Source of the DNA: Homalodisca vitripennis
Taxonomy: Eukaryota > Arthropoda > Insecta > Hemiptera > Cicadellidae
Length of the DNA stretch: 64,000 nt
Reading direction: 5' to 3'
Assembly: GCF_021130785.1 (NCBI RefSeq)
Contig: NW_025777577.1
Span: 1 to 64,000, forward strand
Below the pieces are notes generated by a model. The model saw only the letters and a program-made list of their open reading frames with translations. It was not told where the DNA came from and did no database searches. Made by a program: the position numbers and the translations under genes. Positions within the stretch are counted from its first letter, which is position 1. Each line of letters begins with the position of its first letter. Shown here piece after piece: positions 46,440 through 57,420 of this stretch.

Positions 46440-48125
46440 AATAGCTCTTTTGCAGCAAATATTTTTTTATTTAAAATTTGGTTTTATGGTTCAAAAATAC
46501 TAATTTTCGTAACGTTTTCTGCATCGCAAAGTTTTGAACTCCCGTATTTGCGCAGGGTTTTAGTGAATAGAATTTTTACTTTTGCAATTTTTCCGTTACA
46601 CGGTGTAATTATTATTCCTAGATATAGAGGTTCTAACGCCTGACAATGGCGTTATTAAACTAACCTCATTTACAGACGTCAGAGCTGTAATCCGTTGCGC
46701 AAACAGATTTTTACCCAGAAACAGAAGTTTTCTACAGCCCTTTAGAACTCTTCTCCATTATTGATTGAAAGGCAGACGGATTCGATGCATCAGGTCTTCT
46801 CGAGTCCTGGATCCTGATGCATAAGCCAAGTATTTTAAGCCTCCAACAAGTAGTAGTTTAGGACATTAAATCCAAGGATTTGGGGGAGGGGAGAGTTGAC
46901 TGGTACAGTTTGTCAGCACCGCTTCAGAGAAGTCGTTATACAAATGTCCATGCAAGTGTTCTTAAAAAAAACGGGCCAATACTTTGGTTATCGCACCAAG
47001 TATTAAGGTTGGTTGTCTCGCCATCCAGTGGGATTTTCAAAAACTTTTCAAAACCTCAAGTTATGACGGCTCATTTCTCCATTGCTCCGAAAAGTTGCTT
47101 CGTCTCACCATAGAACTTAAATATCAATCTTCGTGCATGTTATCACGGGCTGCTAAATAAAATTTCATTCTTAGAAGTCATCTCTATGCAATGCTTGATG
47201 TAGTGAAATCCGGTATGGGTGCGTTTTACTGTCCTCAGGACCTAAGTACTGTCGTTGGCTAATTCCTGCATCGGTAACAAACTCTCATAACTGTGTCATG
47301 AGGGGTGAGCTGAATCGCAGCCAAAAGGTCTGGTGCCTTATCATTCCTTACAGGCCTAGCGAGCTGGTTCACTTTGTTGTAGTCCGGTTGTGTGTTTCTA
47401 GTTTCACGAACACTACTAGTAAGTGTTTGTTAAACCGTTTGTGAATAATATTCACGGTCCGGGTAGCGTCAAGCGTACAGCGCGGCAGCAGCTGTGTAGT
47501 CCTGCAAACATTTACCTAATATCCTATCACCGTCAACATAAAGAAAGCTTCTTCTTTGTGATAGACATCATATTAGACAGACAACAATACTCGTCATCAA
47601 GGACACGGCACAACACTGACTAACTAAAAAATCTGATAATACATTATTATCATCTCTTATCACTTGTTCAGAAAGGTTCAGAGTCGATGAAGATACGCAT
47701 GACCATGGCAGTAAAATGTAACGAAACGTACAAACACGTGTGTAGATTAATAAAAAAGGTTAAAACATAGCAGACATTGCTATTTAATTTGTTATCAAAC
47801 ACATCCATCACAGGTCAGTGATGAGATATCAATCAATTAATCATAAAAGTTTACATTTGATAAGAATTTGCTCATTTTATTAAAAGGTTAATCTAACAGG
47901 TACACTTACAGTAACTCTCCTTAAACGTAAAGTGTTTAAAAAGAATTGGTAGAAACTTTGGAATACCCTAAAGTAAAGGCAGAACACAACGACATACTAA
48001 ATGTAACAAAACGCCATGAACATTAATTTTGGTGCCACTTCTCAACCATCCAAGATAAATCCACTCTTTGAAGTACAAAAAAAACTTTTAAGAGAGCTAT
48101 TTGTTAGGTGTAAGGTCATACCTTG
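46440..48125. mobile_element. TIR element Y, copy C (outside X)
   Basis: The left end (TTTTAAATAGCTCTTTTGC, then CAAAAATACTAATTTTCGTA) and right end (AACATTAATTTTGGTG, then GAGAGCTATTTGTTAGG) are diverged versions of the Y terminal inverted repeats. The interior matches Y in X-A in direct orientation (for example GCACCGCTTCAGAGA near 46916, GCACCAAGTATTAAGG near 46994). It is longer than the 1.2-kb copies and strongly diverged. Terminal bases are uncertain by tens of bases. Confidence 0.6.
46732..47015 (-). pseudogene. Decayed ORF of element Y (copy C)
   Basis: The minus strand gives TLILGAITKVLARFF, a stop, DFSEAVLTN, and (after frame changes) RLKILGLCIRIQDSRRPDA, ending at TAG 46732. These align at protein level with the copy A and B blocks, although the nucleotides have diverged widely. 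Function unknown. Confidence 0.45.
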
Positions 48126-48484
48126 CTATTTGAATATATTAGATTATACGAGTTTGAAATATCCCAACTGTATTTGTTAAGAGTGTAAAAGAGATATTAT
48201 ACTTCTAATTTGAAATAGGCGAATGCTGCTCTTTCAATCTGAAAACATCTGCGTAAACCTTGATATTTCTCTATTTACTCAATATTTTATTTCTAGAAGT
48301 TACGCATTATAATAGTACAAGAATTAGTTTTTAAACATTTATTTACATTATTAAAGAAACATACATCAACATCAACCCTCCACCACCCCTTAGTCTCGTG
48401 TTATAAAACTAAGACGACTCCATCATATAACATTTTGAAAGATCCACCTGCACATATGTGAAAAATACTGCAAAATCGAGACAC
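48126..48484. other. Short spacer between Y copy C and X copy B
   Basis: AT-rich, no gene. It separates two element copies lying in opposite orientation. Confidence 0.5.
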
Positions 48485-49140
48485 GCAAACAATTTCGACA
48501 CTGCTGTCAGCCATGGAGCCTGGGACCAGCAGAGCGCTACGACGATGAATGGTATTCAGACGAGGGATTTCACGACTGCTGTCAGCACTGGAGCCTGCGA
48601 CCAGCAGAGCGCTTCGACGAAGAATGGTGTCCAGACGAGGGATTTCACGACTGCTGTCAGCCATGGAGCCTGGGACCAGCAGAGCGCTACGACGAAGAAT
48701 GGTGTCCAGACGAGGGATTTCACGACTGCTGTCAGCCACGGAGCCTGGGACCAGCAGAGCGCTACGACGAAGAATGGTGTCCAGACGAGGGATTTCACGA
48801 CCGCTGTCAGCCATGGAGCCTGGGACCAGCAGAGCGTTACGACGAAGAATAGTGTCCATACGAGGGATTTCACGACTGCTGTCAGCCATGGAGCCTGGGA
48901 CCAGCAGAGCGCTACGACGAAGAATGGTGTCCAGACGAGGGATTTCACGACTGCTGTCAGCCATGGAGCCTGGGACCAGCAGAGCGCTACGACAAAGAAT
49001 GGTGTCCAGACGAGGGATTTCACGACTTCTGTCAGCCATGGACCTTGGGATCAGCAGAGCGCTACGACAAAGAATGGTGTCCAGACGAGGGATTTCACGA
49101 CTGCTTTCAGCCATGCAGCCTGGGACCAGCAGGGCGCTTT
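48485..49140. repeat. 75-bp minisatellite (9 units)
   Basis: The GGAGCCTGGGACCAGCAG block recurs at exact 75-base steps from 48514 to 49114. Units are almost identical. Because 75 is a multiple of three and the unit lacks stops in several frames, long frames appear on both strands (up to 240 codons). They are periodic repeats of a 25-residue unit, not genes. Confidence 0.97.
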
Positions 49141-49728
49141 GTTGAAGAAAGATTCACTATCCTCCTATCCTTTACTATAATGCACTCTCCAGCTTGGAAG
49201 CATACAATCACCTCTGGCCATCTTGAACCAGAGGTGGCTCATTATTCTTGGCCCATTAAAATGGGGTAAAACTGCTCGACGTTCTAATATCAACTCTTTA
49301 ACTGACTATCAATCATAGTGGAGGGCAATTTAGAACAATTTGGGTGCAGCTGTATTTCCGTATATGTATAATAAAATGGGACCTAAATGTTGTAGCATGT
49401 TTACGCTTTAATTTCGAATTTTGACTAAATATTTAACATAGATTACCATAGAAACAATTAACAATGTTTCATGATTGTTAGCATTTCTGTCAAAAATTTT
49501 AACTTATTGTGTCAGCCAGTTACTCGTAAATAATACTGTTTTCACTCTGGAGCATTTACGTTCGTCGTTTCGTTCCATGTACCTTATATTTATCTTTCGG
49601 CAAATCAATATTTTCATCAAGAATTGTAAAATGATAACGAATTGTATCTATGCTTGATTTAAAATATAAAAAAAAATGTAGGGAGAATGTTGCAAATTGC
49701 CACCAGTCTTTCAACATACAAACATTAA

Positions 49729-50938
49729 GGTTATAAAAAAGCGCCTAACAATTATTACACTATATTAAAATAAAGATGCATGTCACCATCAAAAATACTA
49801 ATTTTTGCAACATTTTGTTGCATTAAGCACCTTATTGTGTTCTCCTAAATTTGCCTTTTGATATTCAAAATTTAAATTGTCTACCACTTTTTTACACTTT
49901 CCGTACACTAAAAGTGTTAATTCACAACAAATTTAAACATTAATTGCGGTCTATTTATTAGTGGCCTGGGATGGTTTGTTTAGTAACAAACCAATAACAA
50001 TGCCAGCTATCATTAACCTTTTTTAGTTAATCTGAACACGTTGTTGTAGTTCAGTTACTTTTTACCCGTATGGACAAGCTTGTCCTCCACAGCTGCTGAA
50101 CCTTTTTGACCAAGTTCGGGAGAAATGATAACGTGCACGAATATGAATATTTTCCCCCAGCGTTTTGTGGCGCGAAGAAACAACCTGCCAAAACAATAGA
50201 GATGTGAACCACCACAACACGAGTTTCTGAGCTTTTCAGAACCTCACTGGATGCGAGAGGTAGCCAACCAAAGGTACTGGACCCTCAATACTTGGTGCGG
50301 TATTGCTGGTATCTAAACTGTTGGCCCGTAATTTTCCAAGGACACTTGACGGAAATATGTACAGCAACTCTTCCACCGATTACTTGCCAAATTTACTGTT
50401 AATATTCCTGAACAAACAAACTCAGGAATGCGGTTAATGCATGTTGGGGCGCCAGCCTGACTACTCTGAAGCAGTACGTCAAACTCTCATCCAGTCAACT
50501 ATCCACCCAGATCCTAGGATTTAACGTGCTTGAATTTGTGAGGAAGGTTAAAAGACTTAATTTCCGAATCAAAGTCTACGATTTTAGATGGCCAATCAGC
50601 TGTTCTAGCAATACATGGAGAATGGGTCTTAAGGGCTCTATAAAACTTTAGTTCCAGGGTAGAAAACAGCGAATTAAAGTCCGAACATTAAAAAAAAGAA
50701 AGTGGAATAACATAATTATTGAACCGAAATATTTTGAACCTTGATAATTAACTAACCTGTATTATAATGAATAACCTAAATTACAACATGTAACGGAGAA
50801 AAGGTTTTTTAGGGTAAATAATGTATTTCCTAAAAACGTACAGCAAATACAGGAGTTCACTATGCTTTAATGCAACGAAACGATATGAAAATTAGTACTT
50901 TTGGCGCCATTTTCGAACCTTACAAGAGCTATTTGTCT
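49729..50938. mobile_element. TIR element Y, copy in X-B
   Basis: Inverted ends: left GGTTATAAAAAAGCGCCTAA and CAAAAATACTAATTTTTGCA; right GCATTAAAGC complement, AATTAGTACTTTTGGCGCC and AGCTATTTGTC. TTAA lies on both sides (49725-49728 and 50939-50942), matching the copy A junctions. It is orthologous to the Y insertion in copy A, so Y entered X before the X copies separated. Confidence 0.65.
50275..50651 (+). pseudogene. Decayed ORF of element Y (copy B)
   Basis: Plus-strand reading: ILGAVLLVSKLLARNFPRTL, DGNMYSNSSTDYLPN, NKQTQECG-stop-CMLGRQ, then PDYSEAVRQTLIQSTIHPDP, a stop and frame step, and LEFVRKVKRLNFRIKVYDFR. It ends at TAG 50649. It has three more codons than copy A between LDGN and DYLP, without breaking the frame. 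No known domain recognised. Confidence 0.5.
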
Positions 50939-51042
50939 TTAAAATGTTTTGTTTCATATAATGTCTACAAATACTATACTATTTCAATCAGTATTTATTT
51001 TATTTACAGATCAATATCAATTTTTCTTTATTAGTCACCTTC

Positions 51043-53333
51043 ATGCCACTCACCATACTGCCGCTGCCGACACCTGGCTGGACATAATTGCTGTCGGTGA
51101 CCCGACCCTCATTGCGCACCATGGACAACTGCCTGCCCCTGGACTTTCAAAACATGATTTGATATTTTGCATCTACAAACTTCTTCTCCCCAAACCCAAA
51201 CCAAAGTTTATTAAATACAGAAACTACAAAAACATTGATCTTGACCTTCTGATTTTCGATACTTCCAATATTTCTTGGCATGAAATACTATTTTCTCATG
51301 ACGTGAATGATATGGTTTTTCAATTTAATTCCCTAATTCTTCAATTGTTTGATAAACATGCTCCAATAGTCTTCAAACGTGTAACAAAAAAGCCTGCTCC
51401 CTGGATTACTGACTTTATTCGCCATCTGCAAAGACAGAGAGACACTGCTTTCCGCAAGGCTAAGCGAACAAAGAATCAGCACGATTGGAGCTTATATAAA
51501 AGACTGAGAAATCAGACACAGCAACAAATTAGAAATTCTAAAATTAGATTTTACTACAATTCTCTTTCTCAGAAACAAACAACTAAAACCCTGTGGACGA
51601 AACTGAAAGAGCTGGGAGTGGGCAAATCTGATGGTGACCAACAAACCCATTTAAATCCAAATATAATCAATAACTTTTTTGCTAACGTCCCCATTGATCT
51701 GTCCCGTGCTCGTGATTATGTCATAGAGCTGGAGTCTTCTCCTCTTGACAGACCTGTTCATCAGTTTTCTTTCACTCCGGTGACTGAGGCTGAGGTGTTC
51801 AGGGCGGTCATGAGGATGTCTAGCAATGCAGTCGGGGCCGACAACATTCCAATCAAGTTCATTAAGAGCACTCTGCCAGTCACCCTCCCAGTTATTACTG
51901 CAATATTTAATAAATCTTTAATGTCCTCAACTTTTCCAGATATATGGAAGCGAGCTCAAATCCGTCTCTTAAATAAGTGTTCTTCCCCTAAAGCTCCATC
52001 TGATTTAAGACCTATTAGTATACTGCCTGCGCTATCCAAGTGTTTAGAAAGAATAGTCCACCAACAATTCTCCCGTTTTATTGACAGTGGCAATATTTTG
52101 TCGGTATTTCAATCTGGGTTTCGCCCTCACCACAGTACTGCCACAGCCCTTTTAAAAATCACAGAAGATATAAGACTTGCTATGGACAAGCGACAAGCTA
52201 CAATTTTGACTCTATTCGATTTTTCCAAGGCCTTCGACTGCGTGTATCACCCTCTTTTACTGATCAAATTGAAGAGGTATGGTTTCTCTGATGGTTGTGT
52301 CAGGTGGGTGGGGTCATATCTCTCCGAGCGACAGCAGCGTGTCAAGACTGACAATGGGTGCTCCGAGTGGAAACCTGTCACCCGAGGGGTGCCTCAGGGT
52401 TCTGTACTTGGACCACTTCTTTTTACACTCTACATTAATGACATAACTACTAGCATCCGACACTCAAAGTTCCATCTGTACGCTGACGATTTACAAATTT
52501 ACCGCCACTTTTCACCTAATGAGATGGACACTTGTGTACAGGTAATGAACTCTGATATTGATTCAATAGCTTACTGGACTTGCAGACATGGACTGAAACT
52601 TAATGAAACCAAGACTAACTGTATTTTAATGGGCTATAAAAGGCTTATTACTAAAATTGACATTAATACTGCTCCAAGACTGATACTGAACAATAAAGAA
52701 ATAGTTTACAATGAAAAAGTAAAAAACCTGGGAATAACTATCAACAAAAACCTGGGATGGGCTGATCAGGTGTCACAAATTTGTAATAGGGTTTTTGCCT
52801 GTATACATGGCCTCAAGCGATTTGCACAATACTTGCCGTTGGATGTTAGAGTGATGTTGGTGAAAACTCTAGTTTTACCTCACTTCAATTACTGTGACGT
52901 GGTGATCAATGACATGACTGTTGACCTTTCTAGTAAAATTCAGCGTGCACAGAATTATTGTATTCGGTTTATTTTCAACTTACGACGTGATGATCACGTA
53001 TCTCCTTACTTTGAGCAATTATCCCTATTAAAATCCAAAGAACTTAGAGATCTTCATGTACTTAGTCTGTTGCACGCACTAATCCACAATGGTTGTCCAA
53101 GTTATTTGGCCCAAAGTTTCGTTTTTATGTCTGATATTAGTGCACGTAGAACTCGTAGGGGTGCATCTTTATTATCAACTCCAATTCATAGGACAACCTT
53201 ATATAATAAATCTTTCACTGTTTCCGCATGTCGATTGTGGAACGCTCTCCCAGACAACATCAGAACTATTGACAAGCGTGATCGCTTTGGGGCGGAGGTT
53301 CGGGCCTTTCTGCTGCGGACTCGGCGGGAGTGA
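51043..53333 (+). CDS. LINE ORF2 protein, 5' truncated: endonuclease C-terminus and reverse transcriptase
   Basis: About 760 LINE codons without a stop, ending TGA 53331-53333. The frame can be read upstream to an ATG at 50949, but those first roughly 31 codons are X sequence, not LINE. Numbering from 50949: endonuclease tail with the SKHDLI block (family SDH) near residue 70; RT fingers (SDLRPISILPALSK); first catalytic Asp in FDFSKAFD (residue 423 on); GVPQGSVLGPLLF (480 on); catalytic YADD at 511-514 (52479-52490); thumb and a C-terminal RLWNALPDNIRTI block. The RT copies element RNA at the target site. The lost endonuclease N-terminus means this copy cannot move by itself. Clade within CR1/Jockey is not settled. 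Confidence 0.88.
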
Positions 53334-53680
53334 CGGTTGGTGGTTCTTGTGGTCACACTTGTGGTAACTGTATGTGAGTTGCGTGGATGGGGAATGAAAG
53401 CTGATTAGGATAGGATAGTTTTATTAGTTGCCTGTAAAGAGATTTATGTTAGAGTTTAATCTAAATGGTTAATTTTAATTATAATTTATATATATATATA
53501 TATACATTATTATGTTACATCCAATATGTAATTAATTATTAAAGTGATTTAGTTTAAGTGTCAATTACAATGTTGTAATAGGTATGATAATATTTTACTT
53601 TGTTTGTTTTTTTTTTGGAGGTTAAGTGGTAGAGAGGACTTTTAAGTCCTAACTTCGCCTCTGTAAATAAAGGCATTTTT

Positions 53681-53706
53681 CATTTCATTTCATTTCATTT
53701 CATTTC
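53681..53706 (+). repeat. (CATTT)n LINE tail
   Basis: Five CATTT repeats at the 3' end of the LINE, ending at the junction with X. Confidence 0.92.
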
Positions 53707-53750
53707 AAAAACCGCGCGGAAACCGATACTGAGAGTGAGAAAGTAAAGAG

Positions 53751-54785
53751 ATATGTTAGGCTATCGAAGTTTGCATGACGTCAATAACTTATTCCTGCTA
53801 CAGACAGAGCAACCTAGAGATAAGTTAGGCTATCGAAGTTTGCATGACGTCAATAACTTATTCCTGCTACAGACCGAGCCTCCTAGAGCTAAGTTAGGCT
53901 GTCGAAGTTTACATGACGTCAATAACTTATTCCTGCTACAGACCGAGCCTCCTAGAGCTAAGTTAGGCTGTCGAAGTTTGCATGACGTCAATAACTTATT
54001 CCTGCTACAGACCGAGCCACCTAGAGCTAAGTTAGGCTGTCGAAGTTTGTATGACGTCAATAACTTATTCCTGCTACAGACAGAGCAACCTAGAGCTAAG
54101 TTAGGCTGTCGAAGTTTGCATGACGTCAATAACTTGCTCCTGCTACAGACAGAGCCACCTAGAGCTAAGTTAGGCTGTCGAAGTTTGCATGACGTCAATA
54201 AGTTATTCCTGCTACAGACCGAGCCACCTAGAGCTAAGTTAGGCTGTCGAAGTTTACATGACGTCAATAACTTATTCCTGCTACAGACAGAGCAACCTAG
54301 AGCTAAGTTAGGCTGTCGAAGTTTGCATGACGTCAATAACTTATTCCTGCTACAGACAGAGCAACCTAGAGCTAAGTTAGGCTGTCGTAGTTTGCATGAC
54401 GTCAATAACTTGTTCCTGCTACAGACAGAGCAACCTAGAGCTAAGTTAGGCTGTCGAAGTTTACATGACGTCAATAACTTATTCCTGCTACAGACAGAGC
54501 AACCTAGAGCTAAGTTAGGCTGTCGAAGTTTGCATGACGTCAATAACTTATTCCTGCTACAGACATAGCCACCTAGAGCTAAGTTAGGCTGTCGAAGTTT
54601 GCATGACGTCAATAACTTATTCCTGCTACAGACAGAGCAACCTAGAGCTAAGTTAGGCTGTCGAAGTTTACATGACGACAATAACTTATTCCTGCTACAG
54701 ACAGAGCAACCTCAAGCTAAGTTAGGCTGTCGAAGTTTGTATGACGTCAATAACTTGCTAGTGCTTCAGACTGAACCGCCTAGCT
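53751..54785. repeat. 69-bp tandem array in X copy B (15 units)
   Basis: Fifteen units at exact 69-base steps (AAGTTAGGCTGTCGAAG at 53892, 53961 and so on to 54720). Fourteen of fifteen carry an intact TGACGTCA palindrome; the fourteenth unit has TGACGACA. The period is a multiple of three, so long artefact frames of a 23-residue repeat appear on both strands (271 and 283 codons). They are not genes. Confidence 0.97.
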
Positions 54786-55239
54786 AGAACCGTGACTAGT
54801 GCATATCTACGCGCCACTCTTCCACGTAAGCTAGTAAATCCAAAGAGAGCTATATATTTATATACTAAGCATTTATCCGTAATCAATATACGTACAAGAT
54901 TAATATACTATAGTCTTTTAATACAGTAACGTATATTAAAAACTGGCCATAGACTCGCTAGGCCAGATTCGGGAATAAGCTGAAGAAAAGAGATTAGGCA
55001 TTTATATTTAAATTAGAGATTAAGTTTTACTGGGAGTTAAGCGGATCTACGTGTATGGTTAGCTATCTCAGGAAGGAGCAAATGTTACCAGGTGGTACAA
55101 GATAAGGGTATTCTTTTCTTGTGGGTATTGTTTCTGTTACGAGAATAAGTAGTCAGTAATCATTAACTGTAGATAAGGGTGATTTAATTCACCCAGGGGA
55201 TTATCTGGGTGTTCCAGTGAGGTTCTGGGAGAGGGATAA

Positions 55240-55637
55240 ATGTTACCGGGGCTTAAAAGGATAAAAGGTTCTTTTATGGAGCAGAACGGTAGTTTATGAA
55301 CGCCTACCCTTACAAGCGGGTGTGCATCTCCTCAACAGACTGCCCAATTCAATTAAAGATTCCCCAACGCTTAAGGCGTTAAAGACTCGCCTCAAAAGAT
55401 TCATGGTGTCTCAAGCATTCTATAATGAGGGTGAGTTTTGGATATTCAAATGGGAGACCGCCCAATTAGAAGACTGTACTAAGTGGGTTGCATTGGCGAT
55501 GAATCAAAGAAGCGTGATTGAAAAATTTTATGTATGTATGTTTATTGTGTGTATGAATGCCTGGAATTTTATAAACCCCGTAATGACGTTTGCCATACAA
55601 TGTACATACTACCGCTGCAATAAAAAATATTTCGATT
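55240..55637 (+). pseudogene. LINE 3' fragment in X (RT C-terminus and 3' UTR), copy B
   Basis: Plus-strand reading SRTVVYERLPLQAGVHLLNR (55262 on) continues LPNSIKDSPTLKALKTRLKR and FYNEGEFW. This is the usual C-terminal tail of arthropod LINE reverse transcriptases (yN.LP..iK....fK..Lk.fl...fY...Ef). After the stop, a UTR-like part ends at GCAATAAAAAATATTT (55617-55632). It belongs to a different LINE from the one at 51043. Confidence 0.65.
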
Positions 55638-56119
55638 TTGGTTTAAGGGTGGTCGGAGGGGACGACCATTCCCCTGTATGCCCGTAGCATCCCTACAGAG
55701 TGGCCATCCAACCGGGAGAAACTGGGAATAAGCCGGAAATGTAATGCGCCGAGGAAAAACGAGAAAAAAGACTTCGTTGTAGAAAGAGGAAAATCTAAAA
55801 CCCGACTTTTCTGTCTAAGAATTTAAGAAATCAAGAAATAATTTTAACAGTTTTTAGAATCACGATTTGATCAATCCCGGATATTGTATCTTACGCTATT
55901 TGATCCGTTTAATTGTGAGTGAGGATCGATGAAGTGGGGATGATGATGAGTGTGTGGAGTGCCTCCACTATTTTCTTTGAGTTTATGATGGTTAGACCAA
56001 ACCTATGTAACCCAATGTCGAGGCGTTTCAGAGTACACGACTACAATCTAGCGAACAAGCTGTGACCTGAACCCCCGTCTTTCTTGTATTGATTACTTGG
56101 GGAGGGTTCGATTACTCCA

Positions 56120-56482
56120 CTGATCGTTGGCCCAACGAACCCGAAGAAGAAATGTAATTTTTACAGAGGGCCGTTGGCCTAACGACCCATTTTACAAACA
56201 TACATAGGTTCGATTACTCCACTGGCTCGTTTGCCCAACGACCCTATTTGTTTAGTATCTTTAAATTGTAAATATAGGGTCGTTAGCCCAACGTACCTTG
56301 TAGTTTTTATTTACAGGTATAGGTTCGTAGGACCAACGGTCAGTGGTGTAATTGAACCGTGAATGAATACCAAGCAATAATATTTGAACGGGGTCGTTGG
56401 GCCTACGGACCTTAATGGAATGAATCCTACGATGTTCAAAATAGGGCCGATTACACCACCAGGCGTAGGCCCAACGACCCAC
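56120..56482. repeat. Array of seven terminal hairpin motifs of X (copy B)
   Basis: Variants of TCGTTGGCCCAACGA occur near 56130, 56170, 56228, 56279, 56327, 56395 and 56463. Most are near-palindromic. Between them lie TTCGATTACTCCAC-like blocks, in the same or variant form. Copy A has only two motifs, so the array is expanded or the outer part of A is lost. Confidence 0.85.
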
Positions 56483-56756
56483 GCCGCTGTATTAGCTCAT
56501 TTAAGCGACCATAGGGTCAATTAGTCCACTACTTCATTCTCCGTCTCCTTCTAATTCCTCTTGTAAGACTATGTTTTACTTTTTTATCATTCCAATTAAT
56601 ATGTTGTTTTAGTGTTGTTCTCTAGATACTAATGTATCTATAAAATATTTCATATATGATCAAATAGCACGATAAATATTAAATACTAAAAATTAAGATA
56701 TACATATTAGTAGGAGTATGTACTATTATATCAGTATTAGTATCCAAAAATGCTCA

Positions 56757-56761
56757 TATAA

Positions 56762-56824
<63 letters not shown>
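56757..56824. repeat. (TA)n microsatellite
   Basis: About 34 TA dinucleotides with one early TG interruption, just outside the outer end of X copy B. Confidence 0.95.
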
Positions 56825-56828
<4 letters not shown>

Positions 56829-57214
56829 TTATTGTATAGTTCAGTATGGAGCCGACGAATATAGTTCTCACAACTTATAGCGTTTGTTATAAAAGTCCTG
56901 GAGAAAGTAGGGATAATATTGTTTAGCCTCTAAAAACCCCCTGTTCTTTGCTATGAGAAATACATCCAACTTGGAGCAAGGTAGTTCAGTTTTGACCGTT
57001 TATGAACGGTTCATTTTGTACCGGAAATAAATTAAGTTCTTGTAGAAATCAAGTTTAATTCAAAATTTGAAATCCAAATATATGTAATCTTTATTGACAT
57101 ATTTTACAACAAGTAATGAAAATTCCTAATTATTTACGGTTGAATTGAGTTTGCTTATAAATGTATTTATTGCCCTATTTTACCGATAATGTCACGGTTC
57201 CAATAAGACCAATG

Positions 57215-57420
57215 TAAAAATATTCACTAACGCTCAGCCAAGTCCTATGCAGTGACATGTACTATTATGGAACTTAATTTTTCCTTATGTAGAAATCTAG
57301 CTTTATGTTCAATATCCAGTCTCTTTTTAAGTTCTTTTTCGATATATCTTGTGGTCATGCAAACAGACTGAGAGAAAATATCTCTCCAGCCCTTCAAGTC
57401 ATTTATCTAAGTATATCAAC
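57215..57420 (+). repeat. F4 copy
   Basis: TATTCACTAACGCTCAGCCA (57220), TTATGTAGAAATCTAGC, TTTTTCGATATATCTTGTGG, and CTCTCCAGCCCTTCAAGT, in the F4 order and diverged. Confidence 0.6.

Larger units (their letters stand above)
51043..53706 (+). mobile_element. 5'-truncated LINE (CR1/Jockey superfamily) inserted in X-B
   Basis: Alignment with copy A places the junctions exactly. X sequence runs to TTAGTCACCTTCA (51031-51043) and resumes at AAAAACCGCGCGG (53707); copy A has these joined (near 10560). The insert holds the endonuclease C-terminus, full RT, a 3' UTR with AATAAA (53666), and a CATTT pentamer tail. No clear target-site duplication is seen, only a shared TCA at the junction. With an intact frame it is the youngest element here. 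Confidence 0.88.
48485..56482 (-). mobile_element. Composite repeat X, copy B (inverted)
   Basis: Reverse complement of copy A with the same parts in mirrored order: 75-bp array, Y, 69-bp array, LINE 3' fragment, the GC-rich stretch (55640-55790), and hairpin motifs. It is 3.6 kb longer than copy A because of the LINE at 51043-53706 and expansion of all three arrays. Confidence 0.8.

Noticed and set aside
48401..49180. Long open frames on both strands (up to 240 codons)
   Set aside because: They are translations of a 75-bp tandem repeat with period divisible by three, in four frames at once; no start or domain supports a gene.
53089..53367. 92-codon plus frame overlapping the LINE RT
   Set aside because: An alternative frame inside the RT coding sequence; the RT frame carries the conserved motifs.
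53753..54787. 271- and 283-codon open frames
   Set aside because: Translations of the 69-bp tandem array on both strands; the repeat explains the openness.
55322..55687. 121-codon gene
   Set aside because: The first part is a LINE RT C-terminus and the remainder reads through its UTR; it is repeated in X copy A.
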